Below, one piece after another: positions 1 to 7,229 of a stretch of DNA of 13,197 nt (position 1 is the stretch's first letter; each line of letters opens with the position of its first letter). Where the stretch lies: the NCBI GenBank assembly GCA_031257235.1, contig JAIRPA010000165.1, positions 1-13,197 of the forward strand, given 5' to 3'. A model generated the notes under the pieces. It worked only from the letters and a program-made list of their open reading frames with translations, made no database searches and was not told the origin of the DNA. The stretch comes from Burkholderiales bacterium (lineage in GTDB: Bacteria > Pseudomonadota > Gammaproteobacteria > Burkholderiales > Casimicrobiaceae). The position numbers were made by a program, and so were the translations under genes.

Positions 1-141
1 CGGTTGCGTGACATGGTTATCTTCAAAATAAATCGGATAACGCAACCTTTTCACACCGACATGATTGATCGGTAATTTGCGCGGGTCACGCTCGGATTGT
101 ACGTCCGGCATCGTTTGTGCCTGAGTTGGATCGTGTTGCAT
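1..141 (-). CDS. folE2: GTP cyclohydrolase FolE2 (type IB), N-terminal fragment
   Basis: Partial gene: 47 codons from the ATG at 141, then cut by the window edge. FolE2 converts GTP to 7,8-dihydroneopterin triphosphate, the first step of folate (and often queuosine) synthesis, in the cytoplasm. It is unrelated in sequence to zinc-dependent FolE. The visible N-terminus has the family's typical opening: MPDVQSERD at residues 11-19, then INHVGVKRLRYPI at 26-38, matching the conserved PDxQ and VGxKxxRYPI pattern. A second in-frame Met at residue 11 could be the real start, since homologues often begin near MPD. It lies 48 nt downstream of the dxs stop on the same strand, so it is probably the last visible gene of the xseB-ispA-dxs-folE2 cluster known from betaproteobacteria. 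The gap is AT-rich, with a weak GAAAGA ribosome site and no visible terminator. Catalytic residues lie outside the window. Confidence 0.85.
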   Translation of the reverse strand, partial: MQHDPTQAQTMPDVQSERDPRKLPINHVGVKRLRYPIYFEDNHVTQP

Positions 142-189
142 AAAATAATTAAATCTTTCAGTATCTTAATTGTGTTTTTTAAAGTTATT

Positions 190-2079
190 TCAAGAAGTCG
201 AAGACGGTTTTAACCGCGCTTGGATTTGCCGAATCATGCCGGCGGCGTCAAGCCCGCAGTCTTGGCGCAAAACGTCTTGCGCCCCGTGTTCGATAAATCG
301 GTTCGGAAGTCCTAAATGCAAGAGGGGAATAGTCACCTTGTTTAACGATAAGGCTTCGGCAACCGCACTGCCCGCTCCGCCGGCCACGACATTTTCTTCC
401 ACCGTCACCAACAGGCGATGCGTTTGCGCCATTTTTAGAATCAGATCGGTGTCCAAAGGCGAGACAAAACGCATGTTGACGACCGTTGCGTCCAACGTTT
501 CCGCCGCGGTGTGGGCTTCCGACAAAAGCGTCCCGAAGACCAAAATCGCCACGCCGCCATGCCCTTCTCTTTGAATCACGCCCCGCCCTATCGGCAAGGT
601 TTTTTCGAGGTCAAAAGGCTCGTCTTTCTCGTCGCTTTTGGCCACCCCGCGCGGATAACGCACGAGAGCGGGCGAATTCATCCGATACGCCGTCGAAAGC
701 ATGGCGTAACACTCGGCTTTGTCGGCAGGCGTCATGATGGTTAAATTCGGCACACAGCGCAAAAACGAAAGATCAAAGGCGCCGATGTGCGTTGCGCCGT
801 CCGCGCCGACAATACCCGCCCGATCAACCGCAAACATCACCGGCAGATTTTGCAGGGCGACATCGTGGATGAGCTGATCGTAAGCGCGTTGCAAAAAAGT
901 GGAATAGATCGCCACCACCGGCTTTTGCCCGTCACACGCCATCCCTGCCGCAAACGTGACCGCGTGTTGTTCGGCGATCCCCACGTCAAAATAACGATCG
1001 GGAAAAGCGTGCGCGAAGGTGTTCATGCCGGAGCCTTCACACATCGCAGGCGTGACCGCCACCAGTTTGTCGTCCACACGCGCCTGATCAACCAACCAGC
1101 GCCCAAATAAGTCGCTGTAAGTTTCCTGCGCGTCTTGATGCGGTTGGATGCCGACGATAGGATCAAATTTTGAGACGCCGTGATATAACACAGGGTCTTT
1201 TTCGGCGGGCTCGTAGCCCTTGCCTTTGCGGGTGACGACATGAAGTAAGACGGGACCTTTCATCTCACGAACATTCGCAAGCGTGCGCGCCAACGTTTCG
1301 ACATTGTGACCATCGACCGGTCCCACATAAAAAAACCCGAATTCTTCAAACAAAGTGCCGGGCATCAGCATCCCTTTGGTGTGCTCTTCCATCAGACGAA
1401 CCAAGCGTTTCATCGGCGGAATTTTGCTCAACATTTCTTTGCCGCTGTCGCGCACCGTGTTGTATAAGGGGCTCGTTAAAATTCTTGTTAAGTGATTGTG
1501 AAACGCGCCGACCGGCTTGGAAATGGACATTTCGTTGTCGTTTAAAATCACCAGCAAATTCGCGTTCATCGCACCGGCGTTGTTCAACGCCTCAAACGCC
1601 ATCCCGGCTGTCATGGCGCCGTCTCCAATCACCGCCACAATGGAACGTTTTTTGGGATCGTCGGTGAGTTTTGCCGCCACTGCCATGCCCAAAGCCGCGG
1701 AGACGGAGGTCGAGGAATGCGCTGTCCCAAAGGCGTCGTAAGGGCTTTCCGCGCGTGAGGGAAACCCCGATAACCCGCCTTTTTGCCGGAGCGTTTTTAA
1801 GCGATCGCGCCTTCCCGTCAACGCCTTGTGCGCGTAGGTTTGATGCCCGACATCCCAAATGATTCTATCGTCCGGCGTATTGAACACATAGTGCAAGGCA
1901 ACGGTTAATTCAATCACGCCTAAGTTCGAGGACAAATGCCCGCCCGTCTGCGAGACCGTTTGAATCACGGTGTCGCGTAACTCATGGCACAAAGCCGGCA
2001 AATCATGGCGAGGCAACGCGCGCAAATCATCGGGGGTGATGATTTTATCTAAGAGCTTTGCGGGAGCATCGTTGGTCAT
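190..2079 (-). CDS. dxs: 1-deoxy-D-xylulose-5-phosphate synthase
   Basis: Full-length at 629 residues (E. coli Dxs is about 620). Dxs condenses pyruvate and glyceraldehyde 3-phosphate with thiamine diphosphate to make DXP, the entry step of the MEP isoprenoid pathway and a precursor for thiamine and pyridoxal. Motifs seen: GGHLSSNLG at 46-54, DVGHQTYAHK at 76-85, the thiamine diphosphate motif from GDGA at 152 to NDN at 180-182, and GIAEQHA at 367-373 with the catalytic Glu at 370, the same number as in E. coli. DRAGIVGADGATHIGAFD follows at 419-436, and the C-terminal transketolase domain has VEENVVAGGAGSAV at 560-573. The ATG start has GGA 8 nt upstream. It lies 25 nt after the ispA stop on the same strand, so FPP synthase and the pathway's first enzyme are probably co-transcribed. 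No broken motif seen. Confidence 0.97.
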   Translation of the reverse strand: MTNDAPAKLLDKIITPDDLRALPRHDLPALCHELRDTVIQTVSQTGGHLSSNLGVIELTVALHYVFNTPDDRIIWDVGHQTYAHKALTGRRDRLKTLRQKGGLSGFPSRAESPYDAFGTAHSSTSVSAALGMAVAAKLTDDPKKRSIVAVIGDGAMTAGMAFEALNNAGAMNANLLVILNDNEMSISKPVGAFHNHLTRILTSPLYNTVRDSGKEMLSKIPPMKRLVRLMEEHTKGMLMPGTLFEEFGFFYVGPVDGHNVETLARTLANVREMKGPVLLHVVTRKGKGYEPAEKDPVLYHGVSKFDPIVGIQPHQDAQETYSDLFGRWLVDQARVDDKLVAVTPAMCEGSGMNTFAHAFPDRYFDVGIAEQHAVTFAAGMACDGQKPVVAIYSTFLQRAYDQLIHDVALQNLPVMFAVDRAGIVGADGATHIGAFDLSFLRCVPNLTIMTPADKAECYAMLSTAYRMNSPALVRYPRGVAKSDEKDEPFDLEKTLPIGRGVIQREGHGGVAILVFGTLLSEAHTAAETLDATVVNMRFVSPLDTDLILKMAQTHRLLVTVEENVVAGGAGSAVAEALSLNKVTIPLLHLGLPNRFIEHGAQDVLRQDCGLDAAGMIRQIQARLKPSSTS

Positions 2080-2104
2080 AAAATGATCCGAGTGGATAAA
2101 AATA

Positions 2105-3061
2105 TTAGAATTGTGCGCGGTTTAGCATGGTGTCCGCAAGAGCGCGAAGCATTAAAGCGGCGCCGCCCAAAGACTGCGTCAACGCGGCAAGCTCGTCTTT
2201 CATTAAATTCAATTGCCGTTTTGCGCCCTCTAAACCTAATAGTGAAACATAAGTCACTTTGTGTTGTGCTTCATCTTTGCCCGCGGTTTTGCCCAACGTA
2301 TCGCTGGACGCGGTGGCATCCAAAATATCGTCGGCAATCTGAAACGCCAACCCCAAGCGATCACCGAACATCATGAGATTTTGCCGGGCAATAGGCTTGC
2401 ATTGGGGCGACGGCACGCAAAGCATCCCCAAAGCCATGGATGCGCGAATCAACGCGCCGGTTTTCATTCGGTGCATGGTTTCAAGCGCGTTTAATGCTTC
2501 GTCGATGTTGCCGCGGGGTTGCCCGTGAACAGAGGCGTTCATGTCGATCCCCTGCCCGCCTGCCATCCCGCCCACGCCGATGGCGTCCGCCAAAATCGCG
2601 CAGGCTTTTGCCGGGTCGGTCATCGCACTTTTGGCGACCAACCCGAACGCGGCAGATTGTAAGGCGTCTCCCGCCAAAAGCGCCACCGTCTCGCCAAAAC
2701 GAATGTGGCACGAGGGTTTGCCGCGCCTCATGGCGTCGTTATCCATACACGGCAAATCATCGTGAACGAGCGAATAAGCGTGGATCAATTCAAGTGCCGC
2801 CGCGGGCGCATCGGCGACGGCGTCGGCTTTGAGGGTGTCGTCGGGATCAAGCGATGCCACCGTGGCGTACAACAAGAGCGCGCGCCAGCGTTTGCCGCCC
2901 AAAGCGGCGTAACGCATCGCTTCTAAAAGCGGCGCGTAGGCCGTTTTTTCAAGATCGGATAAGGCGGCTTGGACGGCGGCATCCACCCGATGACGGTAGG
3001 TGTCCTGCCATAAAAGCAAAGCGTGATCGGTGGCGACGGTTTTTGAGGGTGAGAGAATCAT
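2105..3061 (-). CDS. ispA: Farnesyl diphosphate synthase / geranyltranstransferase (IspA)
   Basis: A trans-prenyltransferase of 318 residues that adds isopentenyl diphosphate to DMAPP and GPP to give FPP, the precursor of undecaprenyl phosphate, quinone side chains and other isoprenoids. Seen: the substrate-binding GGKRWR at 55-60, the first Asp-rich motif DDLPCMD at 101-107 followed by the MRRGKPSCH signature, and the second Asp-rich motif DDILD at 244-248. The two extra residues inside the first motif (DDxxxxD) are typical of bacterial short-chain synthases. The usual Pro after GGKRxR is Ala here. The protein is about 20 residues longer than E. coli IspA (299), mostly at the N-terminus. The ATG overlaps the xseB stop by 4 bases (ATGA), which implies translational coupling. 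Chain length (FPP rather than GGPP) is inferred from context with dxs and xseB, not proven by sequence. Confidence 0.94.
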   Translation of the reverse strand: MILSPSKTVATDHALLLWQDTYRHRVDAAVQAALSDLEKTAYAPLLEAMRYAALGGKRWRALLLYATVASLDPDDTLKADAVADAPAAALELIHAYSLVHDDLPCMDNDAMRRGKPSCHIRFGETVALLAGDALQSAAFGLVAKSAMTDPAKACAILADAIGVGGMAGGQGIDMNASVHGQPRGNIDEALNALETMHRMKTGALIRASMALGMLCVPSPQCKPIARQNLMMFGDRLGLAFQIADDILDATASSDTLGKTAGKDEAQHKVTYVSLLGLEGAKRQLNLMKDELAALTQSLGGAALMLRALADTMLNRAQF

Positions 3062-3330
3062 GGACGATTGCGTGGAGGTTCGGCGTCGGCGTCAAAGGCT
3101 TTTAACACATCGTTTTCCAAAATGCGAACCTGTTGTTCCGCTTCTTTGAGGGTTTGCCGACAAAACAACAGCAACACCGATCCGCGGCGATAGGCTTTTA
3201 AGGCTTCGTCCAACGGCAAGGTTTCTTCTTCCATGCGCGCAATCAGGTTATTCAATTCCGCCATTGCTTTTTCATAGTTTTCCGGCGGCGCGTCGCTCAA
3301 AAGCGGGGCAGATTTAGGTGCTTTTGCCAT
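3058..3330 (-). CDS. xseB: Exodeoxyribonuclease VII small subunit
   Basis: A small, helix-rich protein of 90 residues from the chosen ATG. XseB binds the long XseA helix to form exonuclease VII, which degrades single-stranded DNA into acid-soluble oligonucleotides. The XseB pattern is clear: YEKAMAELNNLIARMEEE, then LPLDEALKAYRRG, then a Cys and Leu-rich helix ending EAEQQVRILE. The C-terminal tail is short and polar. A TTG at 3346-3348 in the same frame would add six residues, but the candidate extended -10 box at 3360-3368 would leave only a few untranslated bases before it, so I prefer the ATG at 3330. No clear Shine-Dalgarno is seen for either. It is the first gene of the minus-strand cluster, and its TGA overlaps the ispA ATG. 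xseB beside ispA and dxs is a widespread proteobacterial arrangement. xseA is not in the window. Confidence 0.9.
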   Translation of the reverse strand: MAKAPKSAPLLSDAPPENYEKAMAELNNLIARMEEETLPLDEALKAYRRGSVLLLFCRQTLKEAEQQVRILENDVLKAFDADAEPPRNRP

Positions 3331-3359
3331 AGATGTTTGTAAGGTCAAGACGATAGGCT

Positions 3360-3368
3360 ATTTTAGCA
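3360..3368 (-). promoter_or_regulatory. Extended -10 promoter candidate for xseB-ispA-dxs
   Basis: Read on the minus strand the bases are TGCTAAAAT, matching TGnTAnnnT of extended -10 promoters. The -10 box TAAAAT is at 3360-3365. No good -35 box is seen, which is acceptable for extended -10 promoters. A start about 7 nt downstream would give a leader of roughly 20-25 nt to the xseB ATG at 3330. Inferred from sequence only. Confidence 0.45.
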
Positions 3369-3400
3369 GGGTTTGTGGTGATGTTCGGACAGGTTCGGTT

Positions 3401-3421
3401 TCGGGAATCAGGAATCAGGGG
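3401..3421 (-). repeat. Heptamer array, left end of element copy 1 (3 units)
   Basis: Three consecutive 7-base units: TCGGGAA, TCAGGAA, TCAGGGG. On the opposite strand they are the same YYYCTGA-type unit found at 3550-3584, 8821-8855 and (minus strand) 10702-10729. They face the array at the other end of the element. Confidence 0.7.
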
Positions 3422-3423
3422 TT

Positions 3424-3448
3424 CGGCAAAAAGTGATACTTTTTGCCG
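3424..3448. repeat. Hairpin A variant (copy 1, short loop)
   Basis: A perfect 11-bp inverted repeat with arms CGGCAAAAAGT (3424-3434) and ACTTTTTGCCG (3438-3448) around a 3-nt loop GAT. The arms equal those of the hairpin at the dnaE end (3641-3674), but the loop is 3 nt instead of 8, as if part of the 8-nt loop was lost. Confidence 0.85.
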
Positions 3449-3460
3449 GTTGAAAGTCAG

Positions 3461-3494
3461 CAAAAAAATACCGGCAAAGCCGGATACTTTTTTG
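3461..3494. terminator. Hairpin B, copy 1 (candidate two-way terminator)
   Basis: A 34-nt hairpin with outer arms CAAAAAAATA (3461-3470) and TACTTTTTTG (3485-3494), inner stem CCGGC/GCCGG (3471-3475 with 3479-3483), loop AAA, and one bulged A at 3484. One outer pair is an A-C mismatch. An A-tract before and a T-tract after a GC stem is the layout of a bidirectional intrinsic terminator. Geometry is identical in the copies at 8531-8564 and 10871-10904. Termination is inferred. Confidence 0.5.
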
Positions 3495-3549
3495 CAGGAA
3501 CGGCGGGGTGGATTCTGCGACTTCGCTACGGGCGCGCTTAAATGACGGC

Positions 3550-3584
3550 ACTCTGATTCCTGATTCCTGACCTCTGATCCCTGA
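3550..3584 (+). repeat. Heptamer array, right end of element copy 1 (5 units)
   Basis: Five tandem 7-base units: ACTCTGA, TTCCTGA, TTCCTGA, CCTCTGA, TCCCTGA. The last four bases (CTGA) are constant and the first three are mostly pyrimidines. The same unit closes copies 2 and 3. Confidence 0.85.
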
Positions 3585-3597
3585 AACGCAACCCCCC

Positions 3598-3642
3598 GAC
3601 TGCTTTGCAGTCACCCCCTTTTATAAAGGGGGCTTTTTTATT
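3598..3642 (+). terminator. GACTGC hairpin plus CCCCCTTTTATAAAGGGGG palindrome with T-tract
   Basis: Two adjacent structures. GACTGC/GCAGTC pair around TTT (3598-3612). Then CCCCCTTTTATAAAGGGGG (3614-3632) forms an 8-bp stem and is followed on the plus strand by CTTTTTTATT, the form of an intrinsic terminator for plus-strand transcription. No plus-strand gene reads into it. On the minus strand, the direction of dnaE, no T-tract follows the stem. The palindrome recurs at 8750-8768 without the T-tract, so it is a dispersed repeat first and a terminator only possibly. Confidence 0.5.
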
Positions 3643-3674
3643 CGGCAAAAAGTGAAAACCTACTTTTTGCCGAA
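3641..3674. repeat. Hairpin A, solo copy overlapping the dnaE stop codon
   Basis: A perfect 13-bp inverted repeat: arms TTCGGCAAAAAGT (3641-3653) and ACTTTTTGCCGAA (3662-3674), loop GAAAACCT, the same 8-nt loop as at 8501-8508. The right arm and part of the loop encode the last residues (FGKK) and stop of dnaE. No hairpin B accompanies it. Confidence 0.85.
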
Positions 3675-6600
3675 CCCTTGTGTCTCAGGCTCATAAAGAA
3701 AATACACATTTAACACGCCGCGTAGGGCTTTAATCGAGGACAAGGTTTCATCATCGAGCGCGACGCTTTCTTCTTTTAATCGAATAGACCCGCAGGCAAT
3801 ATCATTGTAAAACCACACTTCCACCGGAACACCTTGACCGGTCTTGGGGCGCAATCGGCGCAACTCGTCTAAAAGTATCGCGCTTTGGGTCTCGGCGGTA
3901 CATTGAATCAACAAACACTTTGCGTAAGCGGCGCGCACCTCGCTTAAATCATGCAGAGCGACGGCGGAAATGCGCAAACTTTGTTGTTCTTCGTCGCTTT
4001 CCTGCATGCGCTGGGTCACTTTGACATCCACAATCAATAAGCGATCAACCTGTATCAAATGGCGTGATTTCTCAAATTCTTCACTGAAAATAATCAGCTC
4101 GATCACATCTTCGCCATCGTCTAAAGTGATGAAAGCCGATCTGCCGCGCTTGCTGTTTTGAATGCGCAAGGCGGTGACAATGCCCGCCACCGTGACCGTT
4201 TCTTTTTGCGGTTTTAAATTCGTTAAAGGCGTGGTGAGGGGCTTTAACTCCTCTTGATATTGCCGGAAAGGATGCCCCGACAAGAAAAACCCTAAAACGG
4301 TTTTTTCTTCAAACAACTGTTGGTTGGTCGTCCATGAGGCTTCATCCGCCAATAAGGGAGTCGGCGGCATGATCTCTTCGGAAAACAACGAAGATTGCCC
4401 CGCGCTCGCGCTGATTTGATCCGCCGCGTCAAACGCAAGCGGTAAAGACTTCACCAGCGCCGCGCGATTCTTATGAAGGGCATCAAACGCGCCCGCGCGA
4501 ATCAATGCCTCGACCGAACGACGATTGACCAAATGCCGATCAATGCGACGACAAAAATCGAAGAAATCCGTAAACGCGCCGCCCTCACGATGCACTTTGA
4601 CAATGTTTTCAATGGCGTGTTGCCCCGTGCCTTTGATCGCGCCTAAACCAAAACGCACGGTTTGATCATCCATCGGATCAAAGCTCCACGCGGGGTCATT
4701 GATGTTCGGCGGCAATACCGCAATGCCGCGCGCCAACGTATCTTTATAAAACAGACGGACTTTATCCGAATCGTGCATCACCAACGTTAAGTTAGCCGCC
4801 ATGAACGCGGCAGGATAATGCGTTTTTAGATACGCGGTTTGATACGACAAAATGGCGTAACACGCCGCATGAGACTTATTGAAACCATACCCCGCAAACT
4901 TTTCCATCGACTCAAAAATGGCGGCGGCTTTGGCGGAATGAACGCCGTTTTTCGCGGCACCGTTGATGAAGACATCACGTTGCATCGCCATTTCTTCGGG
5001 CTTCTTTTTGCCCATCGCGCGGCGCAAAATATCTGCGTCGCCCAGCGAATAACCACCGATCACCTGCGCGACCTGCATCACCTGCTCCTGATACACCATG
5101 ATCCCGTAGGTTTCTTTTAACACCGGCTCCATGCGCGGGTCTAAATATTCGGTTTTGGTTCGCCCGCTCTTTCGGGAAAGGTATTCGGGAATCCAATCCA
5201 TCGGTCCCGGTCGATACAGGGCAACCAACGCAATGATGTCCTCAATACAATCCGGTCGCGCTTTGACCAAATATTCCCGCATTCCGCGCGATTCAAATTG
5301 GAAGATGGCCGTGGTGTCGCCGCGCGCGTAAAGCTCGTAGGTGGGCGCATCATCCAAAGGAAGATGAGAAAGAGATATCTTTATTTCGGGATGCAATGCG
5401 TGAACGTATTTCAAGGTGCATTCCAAAATGGTCAGCGTCATCAAGCCTAAAAAGTCGAACTTGACCAAACCGATGGCTTCGACATCATCTTTATCAAACT
5501 GGGAAACGGCGGCATCGGAATCCGGCTGACAATAAAGCGGGCAAAAATCCGTGAGCTTGGACGGCGCGATCAACACGCCGCCCGCGTGCATGCCCACATT
5601 ACGGGTTAAGCCCTCCAGCTGGCCGGCAAGCGACAATATTTCGCGCACGGCTTCTTCGTTATTTTCGCGCTCTTTGAGTTGCGGTTCTTGTTGACGCGCT
5701 TCGGCAAGCGTGATTTTTCCGCCCGGCGTAAAAGGAATCAGTTTGGCAATGCCGTCGCAAAACATATAGGGAAAATCTAAGACGCGCCCGACATCCCGCA
5801 CCACACCCTTTGCCGCCATGGTGCCGAACGTGACAATCTGCGACACCGAATCACTGCCGTAACGATGCCGCACATATTCGATGACCTTTTCCCGATTGAC
5901 CTGACAAAAGTCGATATCAAAGTCCGGCATGGATTTTCGTTCGGGGTTCAAAAACCGTTCAAAAAGTAAGGCGTAACGCAACGGGTCTAACTCGGTGATG
6001 CCCAAGGAAAACGCAACCAATGAACCCGCGCCCGAACCGCGACCGGGACCCACCGGCACGCCGTTTTCTTTTGCCCAGTTGATGAAGTCCGCCACGATTA
6101 AAAAGTAACCGGGGAAATCCATCTGTATGATGGTTTTTAATTCAAACTCCAATCGTTCTTTGTATTCCGTCCATCGCGCTTCGCGTTCTTGGGTGTCCGG
6201 GTAGAGTGCGGTAAGTCGCTTTTCTAATCCGGCAAACGCTTCACTTCTTAGAAAGTCGTTGACGCTGATTTGATCAGGTGTCGGAAAATGCGGTAAACGC
6301 GGCGTCCCCAAAGGAATAACAACATTGCAACGGCGCGCGATCTCGACGGTGTTTTGTAGGGCTTCCGGCAGATCGGAAAACCGCTCACACATCTCTTGGG
6401 GCGATACAAAATACTGTTCGGCGGTGAAGGAATGCGCCCGCCGCGGATCAGAAAGAATATAACCTTCGGCAATGCACACGCGCGCGTCGTGCGCGCGAAA
6501 ATCGTCTTTCTTTAAAAATTGAATCGGGTGGGTGGCCACCGGCGGGAGTTGAAGGCAACGCGCCAGCGCAACCACGGACAAAAGTAAGGCTTCGTCGGCA

Positions 6601-7163
6601 TCGCGCCGTTGCTCATCGCCGTCACGTTGTACCTCTAAATAAAAACGATCGGGAAAATCGTGCGACCATTGTTCTGCCGCGCGTTTGGCTTCATCAAAAT
6701 TGCCTTGCAACAAGTGTTCACCAATATCACTGCCCCGCGCTCCCGAAAAAAGAATCAAACCCGAATGAAGCTCAACCAACCATTCACGCTTGACGGCAAG
6801 ATGCTTTTTGTGGGCATGACGCTCTTGATACATGCGCGTTAAAAGCGCACACAGATTTAAATAACCCTCGTGCGTTTGCGCCAACAACAAGACACGGTAA
6901 GGCGGCGCGTTGGGGTTTTCGGAAAACACGGACACTTCCGCCCCGATGATCGGCTTGATCCCGGCGGCGCGCGCGGCTTTATAAAATTTGATCAACCCGA
7001 ATAAGTTGTTCAAATCCGTCAGTGCGAACGCGGGCATGTGAGCCTCACGCGCGGCGTCAATGGCGTCGTCGATGCGTAAAATGCTGTCCGAAATCGAGTA
7101 TTCGCTGTGACAACGTAAATGAATGAAAGAAGGGGCGGATGATTCCCCGTCGGAAAAAGACAC
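3660..7163 (-). CDS. dnaE: DNA polymerase III subunit alpha
   Basis: The replicative polymerase catalytic subunit, E. coli DnaE type, about 1167 residues (E. coli 1160). Numbering here is from a TTG three codons upstream (7172). Seen: an N-terminal PHP domain opening FIHLRCHSEYS at 16-26, GPGRGSGAGSLVA at 375-387, catalytic aspartates in PDFDIDF at 416-422 and in VKFDFLGL at 570-577, the finger/tandem HhH region, a clamp-binding QSSLF at 926-930, and an OB fold from about 994 to 1055. PHP metal ligands are partly changed (HLR instead of HxH), as in E. coli. Neither the TTG nor the GTG at 7163 has a clear ribosome site; I chose the GTG because it puts the PHP motif at a more usual distance. 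The last residues (GFGKK) and the TAG come from a repeat hairpin. It runs divergently from the lipoprotein gene and has no same-strand partner here. Confidence 0.97.
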   Translation of the reverse strand: MSFSDGESSAPSFIHLRCHSEYSISDSILRIDDAIDAAREAHMPAFALTDLNNLFGLIKFYKAARAAGIKPIIGAEVSVFSENPNAPPYRVLLLAQTHEGYLNLCALLTRMYQERHAHKKHLAVKREWLVELHSGLILFSGARGSDIGEHLLQGNFDEAKRAAEQWSHDFPDRFYLEVQRDGDEQRRDADEALLLSVVALARCLQLPPVATHPIQFLKKDDFRAHDARVCIAEGYILSDPRRAHSFTAEQYFVSPQEMCERFSDLPEALQNTVEIARRCNVVIPLGTPRLPHFPTPDQISVNDFLRSEAFAGLEKRLTALYPDTQEREARWTEYKERLEFELKTIIQMDFPGYFLIVADFINWAKENGVPVGPGRGSGAGSLVAFSLGITELDPLRYALLFERFLNPERKSMPDFDIDFCQVNREKVIEYVRHRYGSDSVSQIVTFGTMAAKGVVRDVGRVLDFPYMFCDGIAKLIPFTPGGKITLAEARQQEPQLKERENNEEAVREILSLAGQLEGLTRNVGMHAGGVLIAPSKLTDFCPLYCQPDSDAAVSQFDKDDVEAIGLVKFDFLGLMTLTILECTLKYVHALHPEIKISLSHLPLDDAPTYELYARGDTTAIFQFESRGMREYLVKARPDCIEDIIALVALYRPGPMDWIPEYLSRKSGRTKTEYLDPRMEPVLKETYGIMVYQEQVMQVAQVIGGYSLGDADILRRAMGKKKPEEMAMQRDVFINGAAKNGVHSAKAAAIFESMEKFAGYGFNKSHAACYAILSYQTAYLKTHYPAAFMAANLTLVMHDSDKVRLFYKDTLARGIAVLPPNINDPAWSFDPMDDQTVRFGLGAIKGTGQHAIENIVKVHREGGAFTDFFDFCRRIDRHLVNRRSVEALIRAGAFDALHKNRAALVKSLPLAFDAADQISASAGQSSLFSEEIMPPTPLLADEASWTTNQQLFEEKTVLGFFLSGHPFRQYQEELKPLTTPLTNLKPQKETVTVAGIVTALRIQNSKRGRSAFITLDDGEDVIELIIFSEEFEKSRHLIQVDRLLIVDVKVTQRMQESDEEQQSLRISAVALHDLSEVRAAYAKCLLIQCTAETQSAILLDELRRLRPKTGQGVPVEVWFYNDIACGSIRLKEESVALDDETLSSIKALRGVLNVYFLYEPETQGFGKK

Positions 7164-7185
7164 GGCAGACAAAGTTAATTAGGGT

Positions 7186-7216
7186 TAAAATTCAGCGTGA
7201 TGGTTTTTCTCACGCT
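7186..7216 (+). promoter_or_regulatory. Candidate -10 box and inverted repeat in the dnaE/lipoprotein gap
   Basis: TAAAAT at 7186-7191 could be a -10 box for the plus-strand gene; no -35 is visible. Next to it AGCGTGA (7194-7200) and TCACGCT (7210-7216) form a perfect 7-bp inverted repeat with a 9-nt spacer. It could be an operator or a leader hairpin if translation begins at 7230. Weak evidence, sequence only. Confidence 0.3.
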
Positions 7217-7229
7217 CCGGGATTTTTTT

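Larger units (their letters stand above)
3401..3584 (+). repeat. Composite two-hairpin intergenic element, copy 1
   Basis: This element fills most of the 330-base gap between xseB and dnaE. In order on the plus strand it holds: three 7-base units of the TCAGGAA type (3401-3421), a variant A hairpin (3424-3448), a 12-nt spacer, the B hairpin (3461-3494), 6 nt, CGGCGG (3501-3506), the module GGATTCTGCGACTTCGC (3510-3526) that recurs in copy 2, and five 7-base units ending in CTGA (3550-3584). The heptamers at the two ends point in opposite directions, so the element has loosely inverted ends. No convincing coding sequence is seen. The small open frames here translate low-complexity repeat sequence. 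Confidence 0.8.

Noticed and set aside
142..189. A Zur-type operator before folE2
   Set aside because: FolE2 is zinc-regulated in some bacteria, but this 48-base gap is only AT-rich and shows no convincing inverted repeat.
170..1862. Many plus-strand open frames opposite dxs
   Set aside because: They are shadows of the intact dxs gene on the other strand, with arginine-rich and compositionally odd translations and no motifs.
3408..3614. Minus-strand open frame of 68 residues between xseB and dnaE
   Set aside because: It is made of heptamers (giving ESGIR-type phrases) and hairpin arms. No protein-like composition.
3401..3674. A CRISPR array, because of regularly repeated short units
   Set aside because: Units are 7 bases and directly tandem with no spacers, and the longer palindromes are not evenly spaced. 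No cas genes nearby.
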